From CAWGLW01 sp963823525 (GTDB lineage: Bacteria; Pseudomonadota; Gammaproteobacteria; Steroidobacterales; Steroidobacteraceae): a DNA stretch of 64,000 bases. The position numbers and the translations under genes are program-made. The stretch spans positions 496,001 through 560,000 of the forward strand of contig CAWGLW010000005.1 of assembly GCA_963823525.1 (NCBI GenBank), read 5' to 3'. Positions 34,603-42,915 of the stretch are shown here, in pieces (within the stretch, counting starts at the first letter, position 1; each line of letters begins with the position of its first letter). The notes below the pieces were generated by a model. It was not told the DNA's origin. It did no database searches and worked only from the letters and a program-made list of their open reading frames with translations.

Positions 34603-36210
34603 CTACATCCTGAAGATGCCGTAAGGAGTTTCACCGTCGTCGGCCCGGCAACTGGCCACGGCCAGAGCGAGCGCAAGCACGGCGCGCGTATCCGTCGGAT
34701 CGATGACGCCGTCGTCCCACAGGCGTGCACTGGCGTAAGTCGGATGCCCCTGGGTCTCGTACTGAGCGCTTATCTCATTCCGGAAGGCCTTTTCATCGTC
34801 CTGCGGCCACTGGACTCCGCGCCTGTCCATGCCCTCGCGCTTGACGATCGACAGCACCGTTGCGGCCTGCTCGCCGCCCATGACCGAAATGCGCGCATTC
34901 GGCCAGCTCCACAGAAAACGCCCGCTGTAGGCGCGTCCGCACATTGCGTAATTCCCGGCGCCGTAGGAGCCGCCGATGATGACCGTGTATTTCGGTACCG
35001 ACGCACAGGCTACTGCGGTGACCATCTTGGCGCCGTCGCGCGCGATACCTCCGGCTTCGTATTTCTGCCCGACCATGAAGCCGGTGATGTTCTGCAGGAA
35101 CAACAATGGAATGCGCCGACGATTGCACAGTTCAACGAAATGCGTGCCCTTCAACGCCGACTCCGAAAACAGCACTCCGTTATTGGCGATGATGCCCACC
35201 GGGTAACCGCCGATGTGAGCGAATCCGCAGACCAGCGTCGTACCGTACAGCGCTTTGAACTCGTCGAGTTCCGAGGCGTCGACGAGGCGTGCGATAACCT
35301 CTCGCACATCGTAGGGCTGCCGCGTATCGCTCGGCACGATGCCGTAGAGCTCATCGGCCGGGTAACGTGGCAGCCGCGCAGCCTCGGGCGGCGGACGCGA
35401 GCCCTTCCGATTGAGGTTGCCGACGAGGCGACGTGCCATCCACAGTGCATGGGCGTCGTTGTCGGCCAGGTGATCTACGACGCCGGACTGACGTGCATGC
35501 ACATCGCCGCCACCTAGGGTTTCTGCATCGACACGCTCACCCGTTGCGGCCTGCACCAGCGGCGGGCCTCCGAGAAAGATCGTGCCCTGTTCGCGAACGA
35601 TGATGGCCTCGTCACACATGGCCGGTACATAGGCCCCGCCCGCAGTGCACGAACCCATCACGACCGCGAGTTGCGGGACACCCAGTGCGGACATCTGTGC
35701 CTGGTTATAGAAGATGCGACCGAAATGCTGGCGGTCCGGGAAAACCTCGTCCTGGCGGGGCAGAAAAGCGCCCCCCGAATCGACCAGGTAGATACACGGC
35801 AGGCGATTCTCCAGCGCAATCTCCTGTGCTCGCAGGTGCTTCTTTACCGTGATGGGGTAGTAGGTCCCGCCTTTCACTGTCGCGTCATTGGCGACGATCA
35901 TGCATTCGAGCCCGTTGACCCGCCCAATGCCGGCGACCACGCCGCCGGATGGAACCCAGTCCTCGTACAATTCGTGCCCGGCCAGCTGGCCGATCTCGAG
36001 GAACGGCGTGCCCGGATCGAGCAGGCGATCGATGCGGTCACGCACGAGCATTTTCCCGCGACCTTCGTGTTGCTCGCGCGAGGCAGCGGAACCGCCGTCG
36101 CGAACCGTCTGCACCAGTTCGCGCAGTTGTGCGGCGAGGCCCCGGTTGTGGCGGTCATTGGCGACAAACAGTTCTGAACTGCGCAGCAAGCGGCTTTCGA
36201 TGACGCTCAC
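34603..36210 (-). CDS. liuB: 3-methylcrotonyl-CoA carboxylase beta subunit (carboxyltransferase)
   Basis: 535 aa. It begins with GTG at 36210, since GGGAGG lies just upstream and the codon overlaps the stop of the preceding lyase (GTGA). Typical MCC beta sequence runs throughout: RDRIDRLLDPGTPFLEIGQLAGHELY, GGTYYPITVKKHLRAQEIALENRLPCIYLVDSGGAFLPRQDEVFPD (the MCC-specific stretch), GSCTAGGAYVPAMCDE, FLGGPPLV, FLQNITGFMVGQKYEAGGIARDGAKMV and GSYGAGNYAMCGRAY. It transfers carboxyl from biotin to 3-methylcrotonyl-CoA, giving 3-methylglutaconyl-CoA. Confidence 0.92.
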   Translation of the reverse strand: MSVIESRLLRSSELFVANDRHNRGLAAQLRELVQTVRDGGSAASREQHEGRGKMLVRDRIDRLLDPGTPFLEIGQLAGHELYEDWVPSGGVVAGIGRVNGLECMIVANDATVKGGTYYPITVKKHLRAQEIALENRLPCIYLVDSGGAFLPRQDEVFPDRQHFGRIFYNQAQMSALGVPQLAVVMGSCTAGGAYVPAMCDEAIIVREQGTIFLGGPPLVQAATGERVDAETLGGGDVHARQSGVVDHLADNDAHALWMARRLVGNLNRKGSRPPPEAARLPRYPADELYGIVPSDTRQPYDVREVIARLVDASELDEFKALYGTTLVCGFAHIGGYPVGIIANNGVLFSESALKGTHFVELCNRRRIPLLFLQNITGFMVGQKYEAGGIARDGAKMVTAVACASVPKYTVIIGGSYGAGNYAMCGRAYSGRFLWSWPNARISVMGGEQAATVLSIVKREGMDRRGVQWPQDDEKAFRNEISAQYETQGHPTYASARLWDDGVIDPTDTRAVLALALAVASCRADDGETPYGIFRM

Positions 36211-37094
36211 TGCCCGCCCTCCCGGGGTGAGCGCACCGGTGTCTCGAGCGACAGGATCTGCTCGGCCTGGCGCTGATGCGGTCGATCCAGCATCCGCCCG
36301 TCCAGCGCCACGGTTCCGTGACCCGGACTGGCCGCAAAGGCGTCGAGCACGCGCCGCGCCCAATGGATCTCCGCCGCCGACGGCGTGAACGCGGCGTGAA
36401 TCGGTTCGATCTGTGAGGGGTGGATGGCCAGCTTGGCCGTGAATCCTTTGCGGCGCGATTCGCGGGCCCGGGTTTCGACGGCGGCGAGGTCGCGGATCTC
36501 CGGGTCGATGGTATCGATCGCGGCGACCCCGGCGGCCGCGGCGCTCAGCAGACAGCCGGAACGGGCCAGCTCGAACACGTGATCGAACTGTCCGGCCTCA
36601 TTGCGATTGCCGAGCGCTCCGATGTCGGCCGCCAGGTCTTCTGCACCCCAGGTAAAGCCCGTGACCCTCGCCGGCGCGACCGCGAAACCCGGCAGGCTCA
36701 GCATGGCCATGGCGCTTTCGGTGATCAAGGGCAACAGCCGCGTCACGCCTGGCTTCATGCCGAGGCGGGCTTCCAGCGCTTCGAGCCAGTGATCGGCGCG
36801 CCACAGGTCTTCTGCGTTGCGCGGCTTCGGCAGCATGACGCCATCGGGACGGGCCTCGAGTACCGCGGCCAGGTCGGTCAGGGCCTCGCCCGAGTCCACC
36901 GGGTTGATCCGCACCCAGAGCGGGATACGACGCTGCCCTGTGCCGAGGAACTCGACGATTTCGCGACGTGCGGTCGGGCGCTTGTCCGGCGCAACCGCAT
37001 CCTCCAGATCAAAAATGACGGCATCGGCACCGCTGGCCACGGCCTTCGCAAACCGGTCGGGCCGATCGCCCGGGACAAACAACATCGAGCGCAT
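36207..37094 (-). CDS. CitE/HpcH-family CoA-ester lyase
   Basis: 295 aa. It has a CitE-like TIM barrel: RSMLFVPGDRPDRFAKAVASGADAVIFDLEDAV (Glu of the metal site in DLED), WVRINP, GVMLPKPRN, PLITESAMAMLSL, FTWGAEDLAADIG and KLAIHPSQI. Relatives cleave citramalyl-, malyl- or 3-hydroxy-3-methylglutaryl-CoA. In this operon it occupies the place that HMG-CoA lyase (LiuE) has in Pseudomonas. The Mycobacterium tuberculosis leucine cluster also pairs a CitE homologue with a MaoC gene (Rv2498c/Rv2499c), and that CitE has been reported to act in leucine and itaconate breakdown. The same role here is inference. Its start overlaps the MaoC stop (TGATG). Confidence 0.8.
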   Translation of the reverse strand: MRSMLFVPGDRPDRFAKAVASGADAVIFDLEDAVAPDKRPTARREIVEFLGTGQRRIPLWVRINPVDSGEALTDLAAVLEARPDGVMLPKPRNAEDLWRADHWLEALEARLGMKPGVTRLLPLITESAMAMLSLPGFAVAPARVTGFTWGAEDLAADIGALGNRNEAGQFDHVFELARSGCLLSAAAAGVAAIDTIDPEIRDLAAVETRARESRRKGFTAKLAIHPSQIEPIHAAFTPSAAEIHWARRVLDAFAASPGHGTVALDGRMLDRPHQRQAEQILSLETPVRSPREGGQ

Positions 37095-37555
37095 CAGCCG
37101 GATGCCTTTTTTTTCATCAGCGCGGTGCGCTTGCACACGGCCACTTCTTCGTCTCGCTGGTTAAAGCAACGCTGCAGAAAAACGACAATGCCGCGATCGG
37201 CGCGCGAGCGACTCTCGCGCATCGCGTGGACTTCGGTCTCGACGTGCAGGGTGTCGCCGATAAACACGGGTTTTGGAAAGCGCACTTCGTCCCAGCCGAG
37301 ATTCGCAATCGTCGTGCCGAGCGTCGTGTCGCCCACCGAGATGCCGACCATCAGGCTGAGCGTGAAGCAGGAGTTGACCAGGCGCGTTCCGTAGTCCGTT
37401 CCTTTCATGTATTCCTCGTCGAGGTGCAATGGAGCCGGGTTGTGCGTCATCGTGCTGAACAGCAGGTTGTCCGTCTCGGTCACCGTGCGACGCAGCACGT
37501 GTTCGAAACGCATGCCGACGCTGAATTCCTCGTAATAAAGTCCGCCCATCGCCAT
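37094..37555 (-). CDS. MaoC family hydratase of the leucine operon
   Basis: 153 aa single hot-dog protein. The hydratase motif is TETDNLLFSTMTHNPAPLHLDEEYMKGTDYGTRLVNSCFTLSLMVG, with Asn/His in catalytic positions, and the strand GWDEVRFPKPVFIGDTLHVETEV is typical of itaconyl-/mesaconyl-type hydratases. Between isovaleryl-CoA dehydrogenase and the CitE-like lyase, the likely step is hydration of 3-methylglutaconyl-CoA to HMG-CoA. That would replace the crotonase LiuC, which is absent. It is tightly coupled to both neighbours (3-bp gap upstream, overlap downstream). The start could instead be the ATG two codons later. Confidence 0.78.
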   Translation of the reverse strand: MAMGGLYYEEFSVGMRFEHVLRRTVTETDNLLFSTMTHNPAPLHLDEEYMKGTDYGTRLVNSCFTLSLMVGISVGDTTLGTTIANLGWDEVRFPKPVFIGDTLHVETEVHAMRESRSRADRGIVVFLQRCFNQRDEEVAVCKRTALMKKKASG

Positions 37556-37558
37556 GGT

Positions 37559-38716
37559 TCACCCCGTCGCGGCAAAAAGTTCCCGTCCGATCAGCATACG
37601 ACGTATCTCGCTGGTGCCGGCACCGATCTCGTAGAGCTTGGCATCGCGCAGAATCCGGCCCACCGGGTAGTCATTGATATAGCCGTTACCGCCGAGTGCC
37701 TGTATCGCCTCGAGGCCCACCCGTGTGGCCTGCTCCGCGGCCAGCAGGATGCAGGCAGCCGCATCGATGCGTGTCGTGCGGCCCTCATCGCACGCCTTTG
37801 CGACGGCATAGACATAGGCACGGCAGGAGTTCATCGCGGTATACATATCGGCCAGTTTGCCCTGCATTAACTGGAAGCTGCCGATGGGCTGATCGAACTG
37901 CCGGCGCTCGTGCACGTAGGGGATCACGGAATCCATTGCGGCCTGCATCAGGCCGAGCGGGCCGCCACTCAACACAACGCGCTCGTAGTCCAGCCCGCTC
38001 ATCAGTACGCGGGCTCCGCTGCCGACGCCCCCCATCACGTTCTCGACCGGCACCTCGCAGTCTTCAAACACCAGCTCGCAGGTATCGGAACCGCGCATGC
38101 CGATCTTGTCGAGCTTCTGGGCCGTCGAGTATCCCTTCATTCCCTTTTCGATCAGGAACGCGGTAACGCCTTTCGTTCCGAGTTCGGAATCAACCGTGGC
38201 ATAGACGATCAGCAGATCGGCGCCCGGGCCATTGGTGATCCACATCTTGTTGCCGTTCAACACAAAGTGGTCACCGCGCCGTTCGGCGCGCGTGCGCATG
38301 CTCATCACGTCGGACCCCGCGCCGGGCTCGCTCATGGCCAGTGCCCCGAGGTGTTCACCGGAGATCAGCCCTGGCATGTGGCGCCGCTTCTGATCTTCGG
38401 TGCCCCAGCGGCGAAGCTGGTTCAGGCAGAGGTTGGAATGCGCGCCGTAGGAGAGGCCGACGCTGCCTGAGGCGCGGCTGATTTCTTCAACGGCGATCAC
38501 GTGGGCCAGGTAGCCGAGCCCGCTGCCGCCCCAATCGGTCTCGACAGTGATTCCGAGCAGACCGAGTTCCCCGAGTTTCGGCCAGAGGTCACGCGGAAAC
38601 TCGTTTTCTCTGTCGATATGCGCCGCGCGAGGGGCAATTTCCTCGGCGGCGAAACTTCGTACCGTGTCCCGCAGGAGGTCGATGTCCTCGCCCAGTCCAA
38701 AATCGAATTCCAGCAC
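37559..38716 (-). CDS. liuA: Isovaleryl-CoA dehydrogenase
   Basis: 385 aa FAD-dependent acyl-CoA dehydrogenase. The GTG at 38716 was chosen over a TTG 54 bases upstream for three reasons. GGAGG lies 6 bases before it, the encoded opening (M)LEFDFGLGEDIDLLRDTV matches the length of LiuA, and the TTG would fall inside the operator. Motifs: GITVETDWGGSGLGYLAHVIAVEEISRASGSVGLSYGAHSNLC, AMSEPGAGSDVMSM, MWITNGPGADLLIVYA, and the catalytic Glu in SGLDYERVVLSGGPLGLMQAAMD. QALGGNGYINDYPVGRILRDAKLYEIGAGTSEIRRMLIGREL closes the protein. It converts isovaleryl-CoA to 3-methylcrotonyl-CoA and is the first gene of the operon. Confidence 0.92.
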   Translation of the reverse strand: MLEFDFGLGEDIDLLRDTVRSFAAEEIAPRAAHIDRENEFPRDLWPKLGELGLLGITVETDWGGSGLGYLAHVIAVEEISRASGSVGLSYGAHSNLCLNQLRRWGTEDQKRRHMPGLISGEHLGALAMSEPGAGSDVMSMRTRAERRGDHFVLNGNKMWITNGPGADLLIVYATVDSELGTKGVTAFLIEKGMKGYSTAQKLDKIGMRGSDTCELVFEDCEVPVENVMGGVGSGARVLMSGLDYERVVLSGGPLGLMQAAMDSVIPYVHERRQFDQPIGSFQLMQGKLADMYTAMNSCRAYVYAVAKACDEGRTTRIDAAACILLAAEQATRVGLEAIQALGGNGYINDYPVGRILRDAKLYEIGAGTSEIRRMLIGRELFAATG

Positions 38717-38758
38717 GGCCGGCCTCCAGGTCTTGTCAGCGGTTCCCGATTCTGCGAT

Positions 38759-38771
38759 ATTGTCCGACAAT
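38759..38771. promoter_or_regulatory. FadR-type GntR operator in the divergent liuA/gntR gap
   Basis: A perfect inverted repeat ATTGTC-C-GACAAT lies here. Its inner part TTGTCCGACAA fits the TNGTNNNACNA consensus known for FadR-subfamily GntR regulators. It sits 3 bp before the regulator ATG and 42 bp before the liuA GTG. It is well placed for autoregulation and control of the leucine operon. Confidence 0.6.
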
Positions 38772-38774
38772 CCG

Positions 38775-39563
38775 ATGATTAGTCAAGGCCACAAAAACAG
38801 CCCGGAGCCGATTGAAGGCCGCCTGTTCGATCCGCTGACCCCGCAGCCAGCCTATCGGCGGGTTTCGAAGGCCATTGAGAAGAAGATCCTCGCGCGCAGC
38901 CTGCGCCCTGGGGACGCCCTGCCCACCGAGACCGAACTGGCCCGCCAGTTCGCCGTCAACCGTTCCACCGTGCGCGAGGCGCTGAGAGAACTGGAATCCT
39001 GCGGGTTGCTTGGCCGGGTTACCGGCACGAAAAAGATGGTCGTCACGCGACCCGGGCATCGTGACACGGCGACGCACGTGAGCCGGGCGCTGGCGCTTGA
39101 TGAAGTGACCTTCGTTGAATTGTGGGAAGCCATGCTGGCAATCGCGCCGCGCACGGCCGCCCTGGCCGCGGCGCGAACCAGCGAAGCCGGGATCGACGGA
39201 ATGCGGGCCGCAACCGATGCGCTCGAAGCGGCGAACGGCACCGATGCGGCCGTGGTCGCCGTGGGGGCTTTTTTTGATCGCCTCGCCGCGCTCAGCGGCA
39301 ATCGTGTCCTGATGCTGGCAATGCAGCCGGTGATCGGACTGCTGGCGCCTTCCCTGCGCCACATGATAGATCGCGTGCCGAGAGGCCAGGAGCGAATCGC
39401 GTTCGCCCAGCGCCGGATCGTCGAGGCACTGCGTGCCGGCGACGTGAGCGAAGCGGAAACCTGGATGACCCGTCATGTCGAGGACTTCCGGCGCGGCTAT
39501 GAACTGGCTGGAATCGCCCTCGATACACGAGTGGTGACCGGACCAGCCCGACCGACCCCTTGA
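38775..39563 (+). CDS. GntR/FadR-family transcriptional regulator
   Basis: 262 aa. The N-terminal winged helix-turn-helix spans about 26-95 (YRRVSKAIEKKILARSLRPGDALPTETELARQFAVNRSTVREALRELESCGLLGRV). A C-terminal all-helical FCD-type ligand domain spans about 112-240 (FVELWEAMLAIAPRTAALAAARTSEAGIDGMRAA...LAMQPVIGLLAPSLRHMI...RRIVEALRAGDVSEAETWMTRHVEDF). Divergent from liuA with an operator between them, it probably represses the leucine operon and responds to an acyl-CoA or branched-chain intermediate (inference). Its TGA directly abuts the stop of the convergent HMG-CoA reductase gene. Confidence 0.85.
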   Translation: MISQGHKNSPEPIEGRLFDPLTPQPAYRRVSKAIEKKILARSLRPGDALPTETELARQFAVNRSTVREALRELESCGLLGRVTGTKKMVVTRPGHRDTATHVSRALALDEVTFVELWEAMLAIAPRTAALAAARTSEAGIDGMRAATDALEAANGTDAAVVAVGAFFDRLAALSGNRVLMLAMQPVIGLLAPSLRHMIDRVPRGQERIAFAQRRIVEALRAGDVSEAETWMTRHVEDFRRGYELAGIALDTRVVTGPARPTP

Positions 39564-40736
39564 TCACCGGTTGCGCCCGAGTTCCTCGTGACTCGAAACC
39601 CAATGTTCGGCCGTGATCGCCGAGCCGAGTGAAAGCTCACCACACAGCACGGTCGCGGCAATGATTTCGGCCAGCTTGCGGACTTTGCCCTTGCCATAGC
39701 AGCCGAGCATTTCCAGGCATTCGCGCTGGGTCGCCAGCCCTGTGCCACCGCCGTACGTCGCGACAATCAGTGACGGCAGGGTGATCGCGTAGTAATAGTC
39801 GCCTTCGGGCGTGAGTTCCCCAAAAGTGATCGCGGTGGACGCCTCCGCGACGTTTGCAACGTCCTGGCCGGTTGCGATGTAGATGGCGGTGATCGCGTTG
39901 GCCGAATGCGCGCCGTTGTTGTTGACGCCCGCCAGGAAACCGCCCGCCTGGCTCACCAGCCGCGCCTGGAAGAGATCGCGAGCCTCCGTGTGCATCAGTT
40001 CGCGCACGAGCTTCGCCGGAATCACGGCCTCGGCTACGACCCGCTTGCCGCGCGTGTGCAGCATGTTCAGCTGTGAGGCTTTCTTGTCCGTATCGAAGTT
40101 GGCGGCGAGCAGGTAGTGCCGGATATCCGGGTATTGCTCGCGGATCCAGTCGCAGGCGGCCTTGGTCGCCCGGCCAACCATGTTCTGCCCGGCCGCATCA
40201 CCCGTCGTGAAATTGAATCGCAGATACCGGAACCGGGCGATCGAGTACTGTTCGATATCGCGCAGCTTGCCGGACTGAGTGGTGGCTTCAGCCCTGGCCT
40301 TGATGGCCTCGAAGTTCTCGGTAATCCAGGCACCGAAATTGCGTGATTCGCGTGCGCTCGCGAACATGAACACGGGTGCTCGCTGCATTGCGTCGTCGAG
40401 CACGGTCGTGGTCACACCGCCGGCAGCGTGCAGGAGCTTCATCCCCCGGTTGTAACTCGCAACCAGCGTGCCCTCGGTCGTTGCCAGGGGCACGAAGAAA
40501 TCGCCCTGCGCATGCTCACCGTTGACACGCAAAGGCCCCGCGATACCGATCGGCACCTGCGCAACACCGGTGAAGTGTTCGAGGTTTCCAGGCAGCGATG
40601 CCGGGTCGATAGAGTAATGCCCGACGTGGTTCATCTCCGCGCCAGTCTGCGCCTTGACGAAATCGCGCCGGTTCAACGCAGCCTCGTCAGTGTAATCATC
40701 CTCGCGTGAGCGGGGAATCTTCTTCGACATCGTCAT
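39564..40736 (-). CDS. Hydroxymethylglutaryl-CoA reductase
   Basis: 390 aa. All HMGR signatures are present: VPIGIAGPLRVNG, ATTEGTLVASYNRG (catalytic Glu88), QNMVGRAT, FDTDKKASQLN (catalytic Lys218/219), HSANAITAIYIATGQDVANVAEAS (Asp292), GGGTGLATQRECLEMLG and the C-terminal H-x-x-L-G-R-N (His383). The ENVIG-type opening is replaced by FTGVAQ. The DKK motif resembles class I enzymes more than the Pseudomonas mevalonii class II, but the class is not certain. It reduces HMG-CoA to mevalonate, or does the reverse in mevalonate catabolism. Being next to genes that make HMG-CoA from leucine is suggestive. GGAAGGG precedes the ATG. Confidence 0.85.
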   Translation of the reverse strand: MTMSKKIPRSREDDYTDEAALNRRDFVKAQTGAEMNHVGHYSIDPASLPGNLEHFTGVAQVPIGIAGPLRVNGEHAQGDFFVPLATTEGTLVASYNRGMKLLHAAGGVTTTVLDDAMQRAPVFMFASARESRNFGAWITENFEAIKARAEATTQSGKLRDIEQYSIARFRYLRFNFTTGDAAGQNMVGRATKAACDWIREQYPDIRHYLLAANFDTDKKASQLNMLHTRGKRVVAEAVIPAKLVRELMHTEARDLFQARLVSQAGGFLAGVNNNGAHSANAITAIYIATGQDVANVAEASTAITFGELTPEGDYYYAITLPSLIVATYGGGTGLATQRECLEMLGCYGKGKVRKLAEIIAATVLCGELSLGSAITAEHWVSSHEELGRNR

Positions 40737-40755
40737 ATCCCTTCCCGGAACATCT

Positions 40756-40841
40756 ATTCGGGGACAGTTTACTTATTTACGCAATGCAAAAAGCCGCCGC
40801 CTCCCCGCCCCTCTGAGGAGATAAGTAAACTGTCCCCGAAT
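40756..40841. repeat. REP-like long hairpin, copy 1
   Basis: A perfect 21-bp inverted repeat (40756-40776 and 40821-40841) begins ATTCGGGGACAGTTTACTT, with a 44-bp middle. The ATTCGGGGACAGT...T-A-C-T-T end is the type found flanking REP-associated (RAYT/IS200-like) transposase genes in many proteobacteria. No transposase is present here. It fills the gap between the HMGR start and the stop of the second DUF3604 gene. Confidence 0.75.
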
Positions 40842-40843
40842 TG

Positions 40844-42661
40844 TTATGGTTGATACCAGATCGCTGATGTGTAGGCGCGTTCCTGGATGCTGACCGGCAA
40901 GCCCGCCGGCACGTCGATGCCCAGGCCCACCGCATCACGAGTGCTCCAGCGTGGCGTTGGAATTTCCAGTACCCGAACGTAGTAGAACGCGTATTGCTCA
41001 GGGTCGAAATCCGGGTCGACCCAGTTCGCGGACAACTCCGGCTGGCCAATCGTATTGCTGTAGGTTGCTTTCTTTGCATCGACGGTATTGCCGACCGCTC
41101 CAAGCTTGCCTTCAGCGTCGAGCTTGCGATCGCCGCTCCAGGCCACGTTATAGATCTTTTCGTGCTGCGCACCCTTTGCGTCCACCCAGCCTTTGACGAT
41201 CTGGATCCGGTCAAGGTTGCCACTTTTCGGATCCTTACTGGCCCGGACAATGAATGAGGGCGACTTGCCCTCCCCGGCTGTTTTCAATGTGCCGCCCATC
41301 GGCACCCCACTTGCGTAGCCGTTCCTCGCGAAATCCTTTGCGTTGCGATCCTCGTCCGTGAACGTCCAGCCACCGAAGAAGCGCACCTTGATCATCGGGC
41401 CGGTGGTACCGAACGTCTCCTTGCGCATCATGGCATCGAAGATGGCCTCTCGCGTGTTCGCCTCAGCCCATACGCCGGCCAGCCCACCCGAGCTGAACTC
41501 ACGCACCTGCTGCATTTGTGCTGCGGGCTGGCCCTTCATGCCCAGCAATCGGTGCTCGGGGTTATTCTCAAAGCCGAACTTGCCCGTGTAGTTGTCTTCT
41601 TCGTTCGAGGCGCCTGCATTGTGCGTGTCGCTGTCGCCAATGAATCCGTACTTGAACGGGTTGCCCTCGCCCCTGGCTGCGAACGCCAGGCCGTCGAGCA
41701 GTGCCTGCCGGGCGAAGCTGCCCTTGCGGTGCGTGGGCCGCAATGAGTCCGCCGAGAGCGTGTAGTCCCATTGTTCGAATCCGGCGAACTCGTCGTTCGG
41801 TGAAAGGTCCGGGTGGGTTTCCGAGGTGCCCTTGATCTGGGTGATCTCGTAAAGTGGCTCGTTGCGGGCCCGCGTATTGATGTAAGCCTTGCTGAACGGC
41901 TTGTCCGAATAACTGTTCAAAGCAAACATCAGGCCATCACTCGCATTCGCATTGTGCGGTATCGCCAGCAGCGTAGACCCCTCGGCACGCTGCGCCTCCA
42001 TCCAGGCCCAGAGGGTTTCCGGATCATTCGATTCATTCGACGATATCGCCATGTCCGGGATTTTCGCGGAATCCCTGAATACCACGACTCGATGCAGGTT
42101 GCGCATGTTCGGGTTGGAGGTCCATTCGAAGGCCGGAAATGTCGTGAACTTGCCGGGCACGTAGTATTCGTCCGCGGTCTTGACGATCTTCTGCCAGACA
42201 CTCTTTTTGATCGCAGGGTCGTCGAGCGCCGGGTCTATCTTGCCCTGGCTTTTTTCCCGTAGCACTTCTGCGAACGCCTGCACCGCCTCGTTCTGGTCCT
42301 TCGAGGTGATGCGCGGTGCAAGCGGATGTTTGCTGAGCGGGCTGTCCGGGTTGGCCATCTCCCTGAACACCCCCATGAACTCGGCGTGGTCTGACACCGC
42401 GTAGAAATCGAGTGGCGTGTCGATCTTCAGGTCCGGCCCGCCACCACCACCGGGAATTGCCTTGCCCTGGGCCCACTCGTACGCGTTGGCTGGCGACGCC
42501 AGCGTGCCGTTGGTGAACGCATCGAAGGAATAATTAGTGTGAACGTGAACCGCACCGAAGTAGACATTGCGGTCCGGATTCGGTGCCGGTGTCTCGGCCG
42601 CGATCGACCCTGCGCTGAAAAGAGCCACCGCGAGGGCGGCCGTGAACTTTGTTCCTGACAT
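40844..42661 (-). CDS. Secreted DUF3604 protein, second paralogue
   Basis: 605 aa. A signal peptide ends at IAAETP (about residue 22). Motifs run in the same order as in the paralogue at 9380: FGAVHVHTNYSFDAF (His39, His41), AVSDHAEFMGV, AIPHNANASDGLMF, FIGDSDTHNAG, YGTTGPMIKVRFFGGW (read FGTTGP), RIQIVKGWVD and the terminal RAYTSAIWYQP. These recall a PHP-like metal hydrolase site, but the reaction of DUF3604 is unknown. The start at 42661 begins the signal peptide directly; a more distal ATG would add 35 non-conserved residues. The stop lies 2 bp from the REP-like hairpin, which may serve as its terminator. Confidence 0.8.
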   Translation of the reverse strand: MSGTKFTAALAVALFSAGSIAAETPAPNPDRNVYFGAVHVHTNYSFDAFTNGTLASPANAYEWAQGKAIPGGGGGPDLKIDTPLDFYAVSDHAEFMGVFREMANPDSPLSKHPLAPRITSKDQNEAVQAFAEVLREKSQGKIDPALDDPAIKKSVWQKIVKTADEYYVPGKFTTFPAFEWTSNPNMRNLHRVVVFRDSAKIPDMAISSNESNDPETLWAWMEAQRAEGSTLLAIPHNANASDGLMFALNSYSDKPFSKAYINTRARNEPLYEITQIKGTSETHPDLSPNDEFAGFEQWDYTLSADSLRPTHRKGSFARQALLDGLAFAARGEGNPFKYGFIGDSDTHNAGASNEEDNYTGKFGFENNPEHRLLGMKGQPAAQMQQVREFSSGGLAGVWAEANTREAIFDAMMRKETFGTTGPMIKVRFFGGWTFTDEDRNAKDFARNGYASGVPMGGTLKTAGEGKSPSFIVRASKDPKSGNLDRIQIVKGWVDAKGAQHEKIYNVAWSGDRKLDAEGKLGAVGNTVDAKKATYSNTIGQPELSANWVDPDFDPEQYAFYYVRVLEIPTPRWSTRDAVGLGIDVPAGLPVSIQERAYTSAIWYQP

Positions 42662-42841
42662 GGATTTCGATCCCCCGTGTATTGTCTTATCGATCCTTTT
42701 GGCCCGATAGCCTGCTGTCGCCTGAAAACGAGACCATGGGTGAATCCGGCCCTGCCATTCGCTCAAATCGCCGAACCGCGACTGAGTCGCTCGGACCAGG
42801 CCGATCGTCCGGACGCCCGCCCTTCAGTCTGGCCTCAGGCC

Positions 42842-42870
42842 TTGACGTTGCGGCGATACGATAGCGTATC
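42842..42870 (+). promoter_or_regulatory. Possible promoter/operator upstream of the DUF1330 gene
   Basis: TTGACG (42842-42847) resembles a -35 box. A perfect palindrome GATACG-ATAG-CGTATC (42855-42870) covers the expected -10 region, although no good -10 hexamer is visible at 17 bases. It may bind a regulator of the divergent DUF3604/DUF1330 pair. Confidence 0.3.
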
Positions 42871-42915
42871 CTTTAAGTGAAGGGCACCGATGCGCACTCA
42901 CCGGAAGATCGAAAA

